Under the pieces are notes generated by a model. The model made no database searches. It worked only from the letters and a program-made list of their open reading frames with translations, and was not told the DNA's origin. This document shows positions 18,253 to 26,331 of a stretch of 64,000 bases of DNA, one piece after another. Each line of letters opens with the position of its first letter. Within the stretch, counting starts at the first letter, position 1. A program made the translations under genes and the position numbers. This DNA comes from Prevotella sp. E9-3 (GTDB taxonomy: Bacteria; Bacteroidota; Bacteroidia; Bacteroidales; Bacteroidaceae): NCBI RefSeq assembly GCF_022024015.1, contig NZ_CP091786.1, positions 1,736,001-1,800,000 of the forward strand. Direction: 5' to 3'.

Positions 18253-19116
18253 TTAGCTGAAGATAATCGTTTTGTTCTTGTAAGTAAGAATCTTGCGCTG
18301 AATATGCTTTGCCACTGCATGTGAAAGCACAATCTTTTCCAAATCTTTTCCTTTGAGTACTAAGCTCTCAGGAGTGTCCTTATGTGTAATACGAGTGACG
18401 TCTTGTTCTATTATTGGGCCTGCATCCAACTCTGCTGTAACATAGTGACTGGTAGCACCAATAATCTTTACGCCTCTTTCCCATGCTTGATGATAAGGCT
18501 TAGCACCGATAAAGGCTGGAAGAAAAGAATGGTGAATATTGATAATGTGATGAGGGTAGGCTGCAATCATCTCGTCACTGATAATCTGCATGTAACGTGC
18601 TAAAACAATAAAGGAAATATCTTCATTCTTTAACAGCTCCATCTCAGCTCTCTCAACTTCAGCTTTGTTGGAATGGTCTTTCTTAATACTCCATACATAA
18701 TAAGGAATACCAAACTGTTCGGCTACATAGCGAAGGTCTTCATGGTTGGATACAATACATGGTATGTCAACATCGAATTCGCCTGCTTTCCATCGTGCCA
18801 GCAAGTCATAAAGGCAATGACTCATCTTACTAACAAATATGGCCATTCGTGGACGCTTGTCGCTATAGTATAGACTGAATTTCATTTTGTAGCGCTGCGC
18901 GTAAAGCGTTGTAATATACTCGTAAAGCTTTTCGCGAGGAATAAGAAAACCCTCCAGTTCCCATTCGATACGCATGAAAAACATTCCGTCGAGTTTGTCG
19001 ACATACTGGTCAAGATAGACAATGTTACCCTTATTGTCTGTGATAAATTTTGTCACTTCCGAAATGATCCCCTGTTGGTCAGGGCAGTGCAGAAGCAAGA
19101 TAGCGGTTGGTTTCAT
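18253..19116 (-). CDS. purU: Formyltetrahydrofolate deformylase
   Basis: The 287-residue product hydrolyses 10-formyl-tetrahydrofolate to formate and tetrahydrofolate, balancing one-carbon pools and feeding PurT-type purine synthesis. An N-terminal ACT domain (ILLLHCPDQQGIISEVTKF) is followed by a formyltransferase domain. Its catalytic Asn-His-Asp set is visible as INIHHSFLPAF and ATSHYVTAELDAGPI. An in-frame TTG lies 13 codons upstream, but it falls inside the TACCTTTG promoter box, so the ATG at 19116 is chosen. The gene is transcribed divergently from an AraC-type regulator. Confidence 0.93.
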   Translation of the reverse strand: MKPTAILLLHCPDQQGIISEVTKFITDNKGNIVYLDQYVDKLDGMFFMRIEWELEGFLIPREKLYEYITTLYAQRYKMKFSLYYSDKRPRMAIFVSKMSHCLYDLLARWKAGEFDVDIPCIVSNHEDLRYVAEQFGIPYYVWSIKKDHSNKAEVERAEMELLKNEDISFIVLARYMQIISDEMIAAYPHHIINIHHSFLPAFIGAKPYHQAWERGVKIIGATSHYVTAELDAGPIIEQDVTRITHKDTPESLVLKGKDLEKIVLSHAVAKHIQRKILTYKNKTIIFS

Positions 19117-19152
19117 TATATATACATTATTATATAAGTCCGTTTTGAGCTG

Positions 19153-19160
19153 CAAAGGTA
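19153..19160 (-). promoter_or_regulatory. -7 promoter box for purU-his transcript
   Basis: Read on the minus strand this is TACCTTTG, matching the Bacteroidetes -7 consensus, 37 bases before the chosen purU ATG. The -33 side is weak (TTTA-like). It lies back to back with the promoter of the AraC-type gene. Confidence 0.5.
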
Positions 19161-19235
19161 CATAAATTCATTTTAAATCGTAAACTTTTTTTTGAATAAT
19201 CGTTCTTATTTTGCTGATTTTTTGCCGTTTTTCAG

Positions 19236-19243
19236 TACCTTTG
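19236..19243 (+). promoter_or_regulatory. -7 promoter box for AraC-type regulator
   Basis: TACCTTTG lies 25 bases before the ATG of the regulator. A TTTG at 19210-19213 lies 22 bases upstream and could serve as the -33 element. Confidence 0.55.
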
Positions 19244-19268
19244 CATTGTAATTCAATAAAAATACTAA

Positions 19269-19697
19269 ATGACTGTTGATAAAATAGATATTCAAGAGGG
19301 TAGGGAGTCGTCTTACCGTCGTTTGGTGAGACCGCGCATGATGGACGAATTGAAAAAAGGTATTTTGCGGCAAATTGCAGTAAAAAGAAAATATAGGAAC
19401 CCTAATTATAACGCTCGGAAATTGGCAGAAGATTTGCAGACGAATGTTCGTTATATTTCGGCTGTGGTGCGTGTGCAGTTTCATATGAATTACTCGTCAT
19501 TTGTTAATAAGTATCGCGTAGAGGAAGCAAAGTCTATACTTGCGGATCAACGTTATTTTGATTTGAAATTGGAAGATGTCGGTGATATGGTAGGGTTCGC
19601 TCATCGTCAGTCTTTTTATGCTGCCTTTCAAAAATACACAGGTATGACTCCAAAAGCCTACCGTAATCATTATTTGGATAACGAAAATCAGATATAA
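19269..19697 (+). CDS. Stand-alone AraC-type DNA-binding domain protein
   Basis: The 142-residue protein is almost only a pair of helix-turn-helix motifs. The first is near residues 50-75 (NARKLAEDLQTNVRYISAVV). The second is near 100-125, with EDVGDMVGFAHRQSFYAAFQKYTGMTPKAYR, the classic AraC signature. There is no sensory or ligand domain, so any signal must come from expression or a partner. It is divergent from the purU-his transcript and lies 11 bases before a dipeptidyl-peptidase gene. It could regulate either of these or act elsewhere; the target is unknown. Confidence 0.85.
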   Translation: MTVDKIDIQEGRESSYRRLVRPRMMDELKKGILRQIAVKRKYRNPNYNARKLAEDLQTNVRYISAVVRVQFHMNYSSFVNKYRVEEAKSILADQRYFDLKLEDVGDMVGFAHRQSFYAAFQKYTGMTPKAYRNHYLDNENQI

Positions 19698-19708
19698 TAT
19701 TTAAAGAT

Positions 19709-21670
19709 ATGACAATTGATAATTTTAGATATGTTGATGAGCGATTTGCTGATTTGCAAATGCTTCGCTATAGGCTTAATGGTTTTGAGAAACTTACGAT
19801 TGATGAGAAAAAGTATATATACTGTCTAGCTAAGGCATCACTTTTTGGGCGAGATATAACATTTGATCAGTTTGGTGCCTATAATTTGCGCATTCGTAAA
19901 GTACTCGAGCTTATCTATACCGATGCTTCAATTGATCATGATACTGAGGAGTTCAGACAGCTGGAAATTTACTTGAAACGATTATGGTTTTCTAATGGTA
20001 TTTATCATCATTATGGAAGCTTGAAATTCGTTCCAGGGTTTTCAAAGGGTTACTTTAGTAAATGTTTGTATTGCGTTGATCCTAAAAGACTTCCTTTGTC
20101 AGACAAACAAACTGTTAAAGCTTTACTTGAAGAGCTGATTCCTGTGATTTTTGATAAAGATTATCTGTCCAAACGGGTAAATAAAACGGATGGAGAAGAT
20201 TTGGTTAAAACATCAGCATGTCACTTCTATGAAGGCGTAACTCAACAAGAGGCTGAAGATTTTTACAATACACAAAAAAGTTCATACATAAATGAGCCCG
20301 AGCCTCCTTCTTTCGGTTTGAATAGTACCTTGGTGAAATCGGAAGATGGAACTTTGTATGAAGATGTTTGGAGTATTAAAGGCCGTTATGGAAAAGCGCT
20401 TTCTCAGATTGTGTTTTGGTTGAATAATGCTAAGCAATATGCAAATTCTGATGAGCAAAAGAGTATTATTTCTAGTTTAGTTAGTTACTATGAAACAGGT
20501 GACTTACAATATTTCAATGACTATTGTAAGAAATGGGTGTCGTGTTTAGACGGAAAAGTCGATTTTATCAATGGCTTCATTGAAGTATATGGTGATCCTT
20601 TAGGATTAAAGGGTACTTGGGAAGGACTCGTAGAATATGTTGATGAGGAAGCTACTCGTCGTACTCAACTCATTAGCGATAATGCCCAGTGGTTTGAAGA
20701 TAATTCACCAGTTGAGAGTCGTTTCCGTAAAAAGGTTGTTAAGGGCGTTTCTGCAAAAGTGATTTGTGCAGCTATGTTAGGTGGAGATGAATATCCATCA
20801 ACGGCTATTGGCATAAATTTGCCTAATGCTGACTGGATACGTGCTGAATACGGCTCAAAGAGTATTACAATTTCTAATATCACAGATGCTTACACTAAAG
20901 CCGCTAAAGGAAATGGCTTTCGCGAGGAGTTTGTGATTGACAGCGATACATTAAGTATGATAGAGCATTATGCTGATACGCTGGACAATCTTCATACCGA
21001 CCTACATGAATGTTTGGGGCATGGTAGTGGTCAATTGCTTCAAGGTGTAGATCCTGACGCTTTGAAAGCATATGGAAATACAATAGAGGAAGCACGTGCA
21101 GATTTGTTCGGATTATACTATATAGCTGATCAGAAAATGGTTGAGCTTGGACTCGTTCCGAATTCCGAAGCTTACAAAGCTCAGTACTACACCTATATGA
21201 TGAATGGTTTAATCACTCAGTTAGTTAGAATTGAACGCGGTTGTAATATTGAAGAAGCCCATATGCTGAATCGGGCATTAATAGCTCATTGGTGTCTTGA
21301 AAATGGAACTGCGATGAGACTTGTAAAGAAAGCAGGGAATACTTATTTGGAGATAAGTGATTATTGCCAATTGAGAGAGTTGATTGCAAAACTATTAGCT
21401 GAGGTACAACGAATAAAAAGTGAAGGCGACTTTATGGCTGCTCGTCAGTTGGTGGAACAATATGCTGTTAAAGTTGATGCAGATCTACATGATGAAGTTT
21501 TGCATCGCTATGAAAAATTAAATTTAGCTCCATATAAAGGCTTCTTGAATCCGATGCTTCTACCGCAATATGACGCTAGGGGCGAAATAGTCGATATCGT
21601 TCCTTACTATGGTGAAAGTCTTGCTCAGCAAATGCTGCGTTATAGCTCCGAATATGGGACTTTGATATAA
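19709..21670 (+). CDS. Dipeptidyl-peptidase III (M49 zinc metallopeptidase)
   Basis: This 653-residue M49 peptidase should release dipeptides from the N-terminus of short peptides. The zinc motif HECLGH is at residues 433-438 and the second motif EEARAD is near 460-465, matching the HExxGH and EEx(R)A(E/D) pair that defines family M49. No signal peptide is visible at the N-terminus (MTIDNFRYVDERFADLQML), so a cytoplasmic location is likely, unlike Bacteroides versions with a leader. Proteins of this family are sometimes mislabelled dihydrofolate reductase. The gene lies directly downstream of the AraC-type regulator and 33 bases before an AlkD-like gene. Confidence 0.9.
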   Translation: MTIDNFRYVDERFADLQMLRYRLNGFEKLTIDEKKYIYCLAKASLFGRDITFDQFGAYNLRIRKVLELIYTDASIDHDTEEFRQLEIYLKRLWFSNGIYHHYGSLKFVPGFSKGYFSKCLYCVDPKRLPLSDKQTVKALLEELIPVIFDKDYLSKRVNKTDGEDLVKTSACHFYEGVTQQEAEDFYNTQKSSYINEPEPPSFGLNSTLVKSEDGTLYEDVWSIKGRYGKALSQIVFWLNNAKQYANSDEQKSIISSLVSYYETGDLQYFNDYCKKWVSCLDGKVDFINGFIEVYGDPLGLKGTWEGLVEYVDEEATRRTQLISDNAQWFEDNSPVESRFRKKVVKGVSAKVICAAMLGGDEYPSTAIGINLPNADWIRAEYGSKSITISNITDAYTKAAKGNGFREEFVIDSDTLSMIEHYADTLDNLHTDLHECLGHGSGQLLQGVDPDALKAYGNTIEEARADLFGLYYIADQKMVELGLVPNSEAYKAQYYTYMMNGLITQLVRIERGCNIEEAHMLNRALIAHWCLENGTAMRLVKKAGNTYLEISDYCQLRELIAKLLAEVQRIKSEGDFMAARQLVEQYAVKVDADLHDEVLHRYEKLNLAPYKGFLNPMLLPQYDARGEIVDIVPYYGESLAQQMLRYSSEYGTLI

Positions 21671-21703
21671 GTTAATGACACATTGACTAAAATGTGAGAA
21701 ATA

Positions 21704-22327
21704 ATGGATAAAGATATACACAAGGAAGTACAAGAAATTAAGCGTTCGTTTCGGCTGATTATGGATGGGGTTATGGCCTCATCTATGCGTAGTAAAGGTT
21801 TGCAATATAAATTAAATTGGGGTGCAACCCTTCCGCGATTGCGTGAGATGGCCAGTCAGATCGGTCCGAATTATTCACTGGCTATTGAGTTGTGGAAAGA
21901 AGATGTCCGTGAGTGTAAAATTTTGGCAACGATGCTGATGCCGCCAAAAGAAATGCTTCCGGAGGTAGTTGATATTTGGATGGAGCAGACAACTACGCTT
22001 GAAATAGCCGAACAGGCTGCATTTAATCTTTATCAGTATCTTGATTATGCTTCCATAAAAGCATATCAGTGGCTGTCGTCTCCTGACGTCTTAACTCAAG
22101 TATGTGGCTATCATGTGATTTCTCGCTTGTTTATGAGAAAATACGAGCCTAACGAACGTGATATTAACGAGTTTATAGATCAAGCTCTTGTCGCTTTGAT
22201 GTCTTCTGAACCACCACTTCAAAAAGCCGCTATGCAAAGTGTTATTCGCTTTTCTCAATTAGGTCTTGTGTATAAGCGTATAGCGCAATCAGCATTGTCA
22301 AGAATAGGGCTCGATTTTCTGTCTTGA
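21704..22327 (+). CDS. HEAT-repeat protein of the AlkD-like DNA alkylation repair type
   Basis: This 207-residue all-helical protein starts with EVQEIKRSFRLIMDG. It has repeated amphipathic helices such as YSLAIELWKEDVRECKILATML, which is the AlkD-like pattern (LWxxxxhExRxLAxxhL). Members bind DNA through HEAT-like repeats and some excise alkylated bases. The catalytic Asp-Trp pair cannot be placed with confidence by eye, so a non-enzymatic relative is possible. The gene is the last of a three-gene plus-strand group and is followed by a 300-base region holding a small-RNA candidate. Confidence 0.7.
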   Translation: MDKDIHKEVQEIKRSFRLIMDGVMASSMRSKGLQYKLNWGATLPRLREMASQIGPNYSLAIELWKEDVRECKILATMLMPPKEMLPEVVDIWMEQTTTLEIAEQAAFNLYQYLDYASIKAYQWLSSPDVLTQVCGYHVISRLFMRKYEPNERDINEFIDQALVALMSSEPPLQKAAMQSVIRFSQLGLVYKRIAQSALSRIGLDFLS

Positions 22328-22372
22328 TTTGCATAATAAAGGTTAAAAATAGAAAGAAAATACCTAAAACAC

Positions 22373-22403
22373 TTTGCTGGTATTATAAATATTAGTACTT
22401 TTG
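22373..22403 (+). promoter_or_regulatory. Complete Bacteroidetes promoter of the small RNA or leader
   Basis: TTTG at 22373-22376 and TACTTTTG at 22396-22403 are separated by exactly 19 bases, the ideal TTTG-N19-TAnnTTTG layout. Transcription should start near 22409-22412. No protein start follows for over 200 bases. Confidence 0.75.
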
Positions 22404-22409
22404 CACGTG

Positions 22410-22560
22410 TGTTTTTCATGGTATTAGATTATTAAGGTTAATTTTGGAAATTAAATTGTCGTGAGACAAAAGATTTCCGCAAGTCCACTTGCAGTGTACT
22501 TTTTTATAATGCAAATGGACTATTAAAAGGGAAGCCTGTGAAGGTTTCCCTTTTTTATTA
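22410..22560 (+). ncRNA. Candidate small RNA or 5' leader with intrinsic terminator
   Basis: The transcript of about 150 bases lies between a perfect promoter and a terminator. It has a 5' unpaired block (TTTTTCATGGTATTAGATTA). Next comes a hairpin with GGAAAT/ATTTCC outer arms and a TTGTC-GTGA-GACAA tip (22446-22478). A second element, GCAAG-TCCA-CTTGC (22479-22492), can alternatively pair its GTCCACTTGC with GCAAATGGAC at 22511-22520. The terminator follows at 22529-22550 with a T run. The alternative pairings suggest switching. It may be an independent RNA, or the leader of the patatin gene, since no second promoter is visible before that ATG. I recall similar 5' blocks in Bacteroidales transcripts but cannot verify the family. 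Confidence 0.65.
22529..22557 (+). terminator. Intrinsic terminator with TGTGAA hexaloop
   Basis: An 8-bp stem (GGGAAGCC with GGTTTCCC, one G-T wobble) closes a TGTGAA loop and is followed by TTTTTT. The same loop and stem size recur at 32771-32792. Confidence 0.85.
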
Positions 22561-22580
22561 AAGGACTCATATTATAAAAA

Positions 22581-22597
22581 AATACTCTTATAGTATT
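22581..22597. repeat. Dyad AATACT-N5-AGTATT before patatin gene
   Basis: AATACT and AGTATT arms with a five-base centre lie 31 bases before the patatin ATG. The arms are identical to those of the two palindromes in the hisF-hisIE gap. A shared regulator is possible but unproven. Confidence 0.4.
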
Positions 22598-22627
22598 AAA
22601 GACATAATAAATTGACGTTTATAAATA

Positions 22628-23470
22628 ATGATTATAAAGCAAAATACAGGTTTAGTACTTGAAGGAGGTGGTATGCGTGGTGTCTTTACTAGTGGTGTAC
22701 TTGATGCTATGATGAAGTATGAATGTTACTTCCCATATGTTGTTGCTGTTTCAGCTGGTGCCTGTAACGGACTTTCGTATTTAAGTCGCCAGCCGAGAAG
22801 AGCTCGCTATTCAAATATTGATATGTTGCAGAAGTATGACTACATCTCATTGAAGAGTTTGCTTATGCAAGGATCCATCTTCGATCCAAATATTCTTTAT
22901 GAGCGTTTTCCTAATGAGATAGTTCCTTTCGATTATGACACTTATTGGCGAAACCCTGCAACATTTGAAGTTGTTGCAACTAATTGTCTTACTGGTAGGG
23001 CGGAATATCTTACTGAGAAGAAGGATGCACTTCGTCTTACGGCCATAATAAAAGCTTCTAGTTCTTTACCGTATGTAGCTCATGTTACTTATGTTGATGG
23101 AATCCCAATGTTGGACGGTGGAATCGTAGATTCTATTCCTATCCAACACTCAATAGAGACTGGCCATTCTGAAAACGTGGTCGTTCTTACCCGAAATCGT
23201 GGCTTTCGTTCGAATGAATTTGATTTGAAGGTTCCCAAATTTCGTTATGGTGAGTATCCACGATTACGAGTAGCGTTAAGTCATCATGTTGAAGCCTATA
23301 ATTCGCAACTTGAAATGATTGAAAGGATGGAAGATTGGGGCGAAATTGTTGTTATACGCCCTCAGCGTCCAATGGAAGTAGATCGTATATGTCGTGATGT
23401 AGAAAAGTTAGAACGGCTATATGAAGAAGGATTTGCAGAAGGCGAACGCTTTTGCAAATCCTTGAAATAA
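22628..23470 (+). CDS. Patatin-like phospholipase (YjjU-type)
   Basis: This 280-residue patatin hydrolase has the oxyanion loop LEGGGMRG (residues 11-18). The nucleophile serine is Ser42 in AVSAGA, and the catalytic aspartate is Asp163 in MLDGGIVDS. The elbow reads A-x-S-x-G instead of the usual G-x-S-x-G, a substitution of the first glycine only. It should hydrolyse acyl chains from lipids; the substrate is unknown. No signal peptide is visible. The mRNA may begin at the promoter near 22373, which would place a terminated leader in front of it. Confidence 0.88.
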   Translation: MIIKQNTGLVLEGGGMRGVFTSGVLDAMMKYECYFPYVVAVSAGACNGLSYLSRQPRRARYSNIDMLQKYDYISLKSLLMQGSIFDPNILYERFPNEIVPFDYDTYWRNPATFEVVATNCLTGRAEYLTEKKDALRLTAIIKASSSLPYVAHVTYVDGIPMLDGGIVDSIPIQHSIETGHSENVVVLTRNRGFRSNEFDLKVPKFRYGEYPRLRVALSHHVEAYNSQLEMIERMEDWGEIVVIRPQRPMEVDRICRDVEKLERLYEEGFAEGERFCKSLK

Positions 23471-23521
23471 AGTGTAGCAGTATATCGTGATAAACTTAAT
23501 GATGATTGATATTACAAATAC

Positions 23522-25015
23522 CTATAATGTAACTCCGTTCTTGAAAATAGCGATTTCTCTATAGTCATTTGTTTCATTCATAGTTGCTTCACCAGAGGCA
23601 AGTGACAATACTTTTTCAATAAATTCTGGCACTAATTCTTGCATAGTATGTCCTTCAATAAGTTGACCTGCAGAAAAATCCACCCAATTAGGTTTTCTAC
23701 GAGCAAGGACCGGATTTGTTGCTATTTTCATTGTTGGTACAAATGTTCCAAAAGGTGTACCTCGGCCAGTTGTAAAAAGAATAATATGGCATCCGCATGA
23801 CGCTAAAGCTGTTGCAGCCACAAGATCGTTACCTGGAGCAGATAATAAGTTGAGACCGTCAGTTGTTAATCTGTCACCATATTCAAGAACTCCACAGACT
23901 GGAGCGTGACCACATTTCTGTGTGCAACCTAAGGCTTTGTCTTCAAGCGTTGAAATTCCTCCCGCTTTATTGCCAGGTGAAGGATTCTCTCCAACAGGTT
24001 CACCATGAGAGAGGAAATAATCCTTGAAATTATTTATGAGAGATACTGTTTCCTCGAAAAGTTCAGGAGTCTTACATCGGTTCATGAGAATTGTCTCAGC
24101 TCCAAACATCTCTGGTACTTCAGTTAACACACTTGTACCTCCCTGGGCAACAAGCCAATCACTGAATTCTCCGACAAGAGGGTTAGCCGTTATGCCGCTA
24201 AAACCATCGCTGCCTCCACATTTCAATCCCACACGCAGCTTACTTACAGGAACATCTTGCCGTCTATCATTACTTGCTATCCCGTAAAGTTCACGAAGAA
24301 TCTTCATAGCTGCTTCAACTTCATTACCTTCAACTTCCTGTGTGACAAGTAGTCGGATGCGGTTCTTGTCGTAATCTCCTAATGTCTCCATAAATTGCTT
24401 CGGTTGGTTATTCTCACAACCTAAGCCTAATACAAGTACAGCGCCAGCATTAGGGTGTAATACAATATTACGTAATATTTTTCGGGTATTTTCGTGATCT
24501 TCTGAAAGCTGAGAACAACCATAATTGTGATGCCATGCATAAATGTTATCAATATTATTGCATTGAGTCTCTTCACGTAGCTTCTGAACAATCTTCTCGG
24601 CTATTCCGTTTATACATCCGACTGTTGGAACTACCCAGATTTCATTCCTAATTCCAACTTCACCATTCTTGCGGACATATCCCTTAAATGTACGTTCTTC
24701 TTTTTTTATGTTAAGATGCTCATTGATGGGATTGTAGGTGTATTGAAGGGTTCCATCAAGATTGGTTCTAAGATTGTTCTCGTTAATCCATTCACCAGCT
24801 TTCATGTTTTTGATCGCATGTCCAATAGGATAACCGTATTTAATAATGTTTTCTCCTTTAGTAACATCGCGAATCAATATTTTGTGACCAGCAGGAATGT
24901 TCTCGTTTAATTTTATTAATTTTCCATCTACCTCAATAGTTTCTCCTTTGCTCTTATCAATAAGTGTTACAACTACTGAGTCTGATGGATTAATTTTTAA
25001 GAAGGTAGCTTGCAT
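23522..25015 (-). CDS. uxaA: Altronate dehydratase
   Basis: The 497-residue enzyme dehydrates D-altronate to 2-keto-3-deoxygluconate in galacturonate breakdown. The N-terminal SAF domain (about 10-90) is fused to the catalytic UxaA domain. The latter shows TVGCINGIAEKI, HHNYGCSQLSEDHENT, LGLGCENNQ, LKCGGSDGFSGITANP and KCGHAPVCGVLEYGD, whose cysteines and histidines are likely metal ligands. Its neighbours KdgK and Eda complete the pathway. It is the second gene of a minus-strand pair after the LacI-type regulator (46-base gap). Separate uxaB and uxaC genes are not in this window. Confidence 0.94.
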   Translation of the reverse strand: MQATFLKINPSDSVVVTLIDKSKGETIEVDGKLIKLNENIPAGHKILIRDVTKGENIIKYGYPIGHAIKNMKAGEWINENNLRTNLDGTLQYTYNPINEHLNIKKEERTFKGYVRKNGEVGIRNEIWVVPTVGCINGIAEKIVQKLREETQCNNIDNIYAWHHNYGCSQLSEDHENTRKILRNIVLHPNAGAVLVLGLGCENNQPKQFMETLGDYDKNRIRLLVTQEVEGNEVEAAMKILRELYGIASNDRRQDVPVSKLRVGLKCGGSDGFSGITANPLVGEFSDWLVAQGGTSVLTEVPEMFGAETILMNRCKTPELFEETVSLINNFKDYFLSHGEPVGENPSPGNKAGGISTLEDKALGCTQKCGHAPVCGVLEYGDRLTTDGLNLLSAPGNDLVAATALASCGCHIILFTTGRGTPFGTFVPTMKIATNPVLARRKPNWVDFSAGQLIEGHTMQELVPEFIEKVLSLASGEATMNETNDYREIAIFKNGVTL

Positions 25016-25061
25016 GATTTTGATGTAGTATAGTAATTGTTCAAAGATTTAGATGAAATAT

Positions 25062-26129
25062 TTATCCAATTCCCATCCTTCGATAGAAATCAATATTTTC
25101 ACGCGAAATGAGTTCGATAGGCATATAGTTGACTGCAGTCACCTCTTTTTTCATTACGATAGCATCAAACAGGGTACCTACACAAGCGTATCCTTGCATG
25201 AATGCATGTTGGGCGACAAGAAATGATATACTTCCTCTACGTACACATTCTGCGTTTTTAGGTACCATATCATATCCCATGATTTGAACATCACGTCGAT
25301 TGCTCCTCAGCAAAAATTCTCCTACTATATGTGCCTTAGAATTAAATGTTATGCAATGGTGTACACGTGGATGTTTTTTAAAAAAAGATTCTAGCGCTTG
25401 ATCATAGACTTCGGGTTGGTCCCAAGGTAAATCTATATCAATAATTTTAATATTTGGGAAGTGGTCCATCATGTAGTGACGGAAACCTGTTTCACGGTTC
25501 ATTTGCTGTTTAGATCCCACCTGCCCGTCTTTGAGAAGTTTCATGAGCATGATTTCTTTTTCTTTAGATGCTATAAGCATCATCATTCGAGCAGCAAAGT
25601 ACCCACTTTGGAAAGAGTCTTGACCAAAAAAGGCTAAGGGTTTTAAGTCTGGCATGTATGAGTCCAACAAAATAAAAGGAATCTGTAATTCGTGCAATTT
25701 TTCCGTAAACATGCCTGTGACTTCTAAAGAAGATGGTACAATGACAACGCCATCTGGTTGTTCTTTAAAACATTCGCGGGCAGTTTTCGTAAATGATGCT
25801 GGATTGAAACGGTCATAATAATTTATGTGAAGTGATATTCCAAAATCGCGCCTACTTATAGTCGCTGCTTGAGCACCTTCTTCAACCTCGTCCCAATAGG
25901 CTTCATTTTCGTGCATAGGAATGAGTAGTTGAAAGTTATAGCTTTTGTTGTAGGCTAAAGCTGAAGCATACATGTTCGGTTGATAGTCCATTTCTGCGAG
26001 AGCTTTTTCTACTTTTTCACGTGCTGCAGGAGATACGTTAGGACGCTCGTGTAATACTCTGTCAACGGTTCCAACACTTACTCCAGCACGTTCTGCTATA
26101 TCTTTAATTCGAATTTTGTCTGATGCCAT
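25062..26129 (-). CDS. LacI-family transcriptional regulator of hexuronate genes
   Basis: The 355-residue protein has an N-terminal helix-turn-helix and hinge (IKDIAERAGVSVGTVDRVLH, residues 6-25) and a periplasmic-binding-like sensor domain (about 65-340). The TVDRVLH wording, in place of the usual TVSRVLN, is common in Bacteroidetes members. It sits between uxaA and the divergent kdgK-eda pair, so control of hexuronate catabolism by a pathway sugar such as 2-keto-3-deoxygluconate is likely, though inferred. A candidate operator lies between the divergent promoters at 26186-26208. The promoter box CAAAATTA at 26152-26159 supports this start. Confidence 0.88.
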   Translation of the reverse strand: MASDKIRIKDIAERAGVSVGTVDRVLHERPNVSPAAREKVEKALAEMDYQPNMYASALAYNKSYNFQLLIPMHENEAYWDEVEEGAQAATISRRDFGISLHINYYDRFNPASFTKTARECFKEQPDGVVIVPSSLEVTGMFTEKLHELQIPFILLDSYMPDLKPLAFFGQDSFQSGYFAARMMMLIASKEKEIMLMKLLKDGQVGSKQQMNRETGFRHYMMDHFPNIKIIDIDLPWDQPEVYDQALESFFKKHPRVHHCITFNSKAHIVGEFLLRSNRRDVQIMGYDMVPKNAECVRRGSISFLVAQHAFMQGYACVGTLFDAIVMKKEVTAVNYMPIELISRENIDFYRRMGIG

Positions 26130-26151
26130 GTCTGTTGCTCCTATTTTTCGG

Positions 26152-26183
26152 CAAAATTACGAAAAGAAATCGATACAACCAAA
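26152..26183 (-). promoter_or_regulatory. Promoter of lacI-type regulator and uxaA
   Basis: On the minus strand, TTTG (26180-26183), 20 bases and TAATTTTG (26152-26159) match the Bacteroidetes consensus, ending 22 bases before the ATG. Confidence 0.6.
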
Positions 26184-26185
26184 CA

Positions 26186-26208
26186 TGAATGTGTAAAAAA
26201 AACATTCA
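26186..26208. promoter_or_regulatory. Candidate LacI-type operator
   Basis: TGAATGT and ACATTCA arms form a perfect inverted repeat with a nine-base A-rich spacer. It lies between the divergent regulator and kdgK promoters, a location suited to controlling both. Regulator binding is inferred only. Confidence 0.4.
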
Positions 26209-26212
26209 ATTC

Positions 26213-26243
26213 TTGCATGGTTCGAAAAAAAACAATAACTTTG
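26213..26243 (+). promoter_or_regulatory. Promoter of kdgK-eda transcript
   Basis: TTG at 26213-26215, 20 bases and TAACTTTG at 26236-26243 fit the Bacteroidetes consensus. The leader to the kdgK ATG is about 80 bases. Confidence 0.6.
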
Positions 26244-26331
26244 CATTTGAAATTTTTGTAATCAAAACATGAAACTATTTTTACAGAAAGTAAACTTAAA
26301 ACGCTAAATAGAAAACAACCCAAATAAAAAA

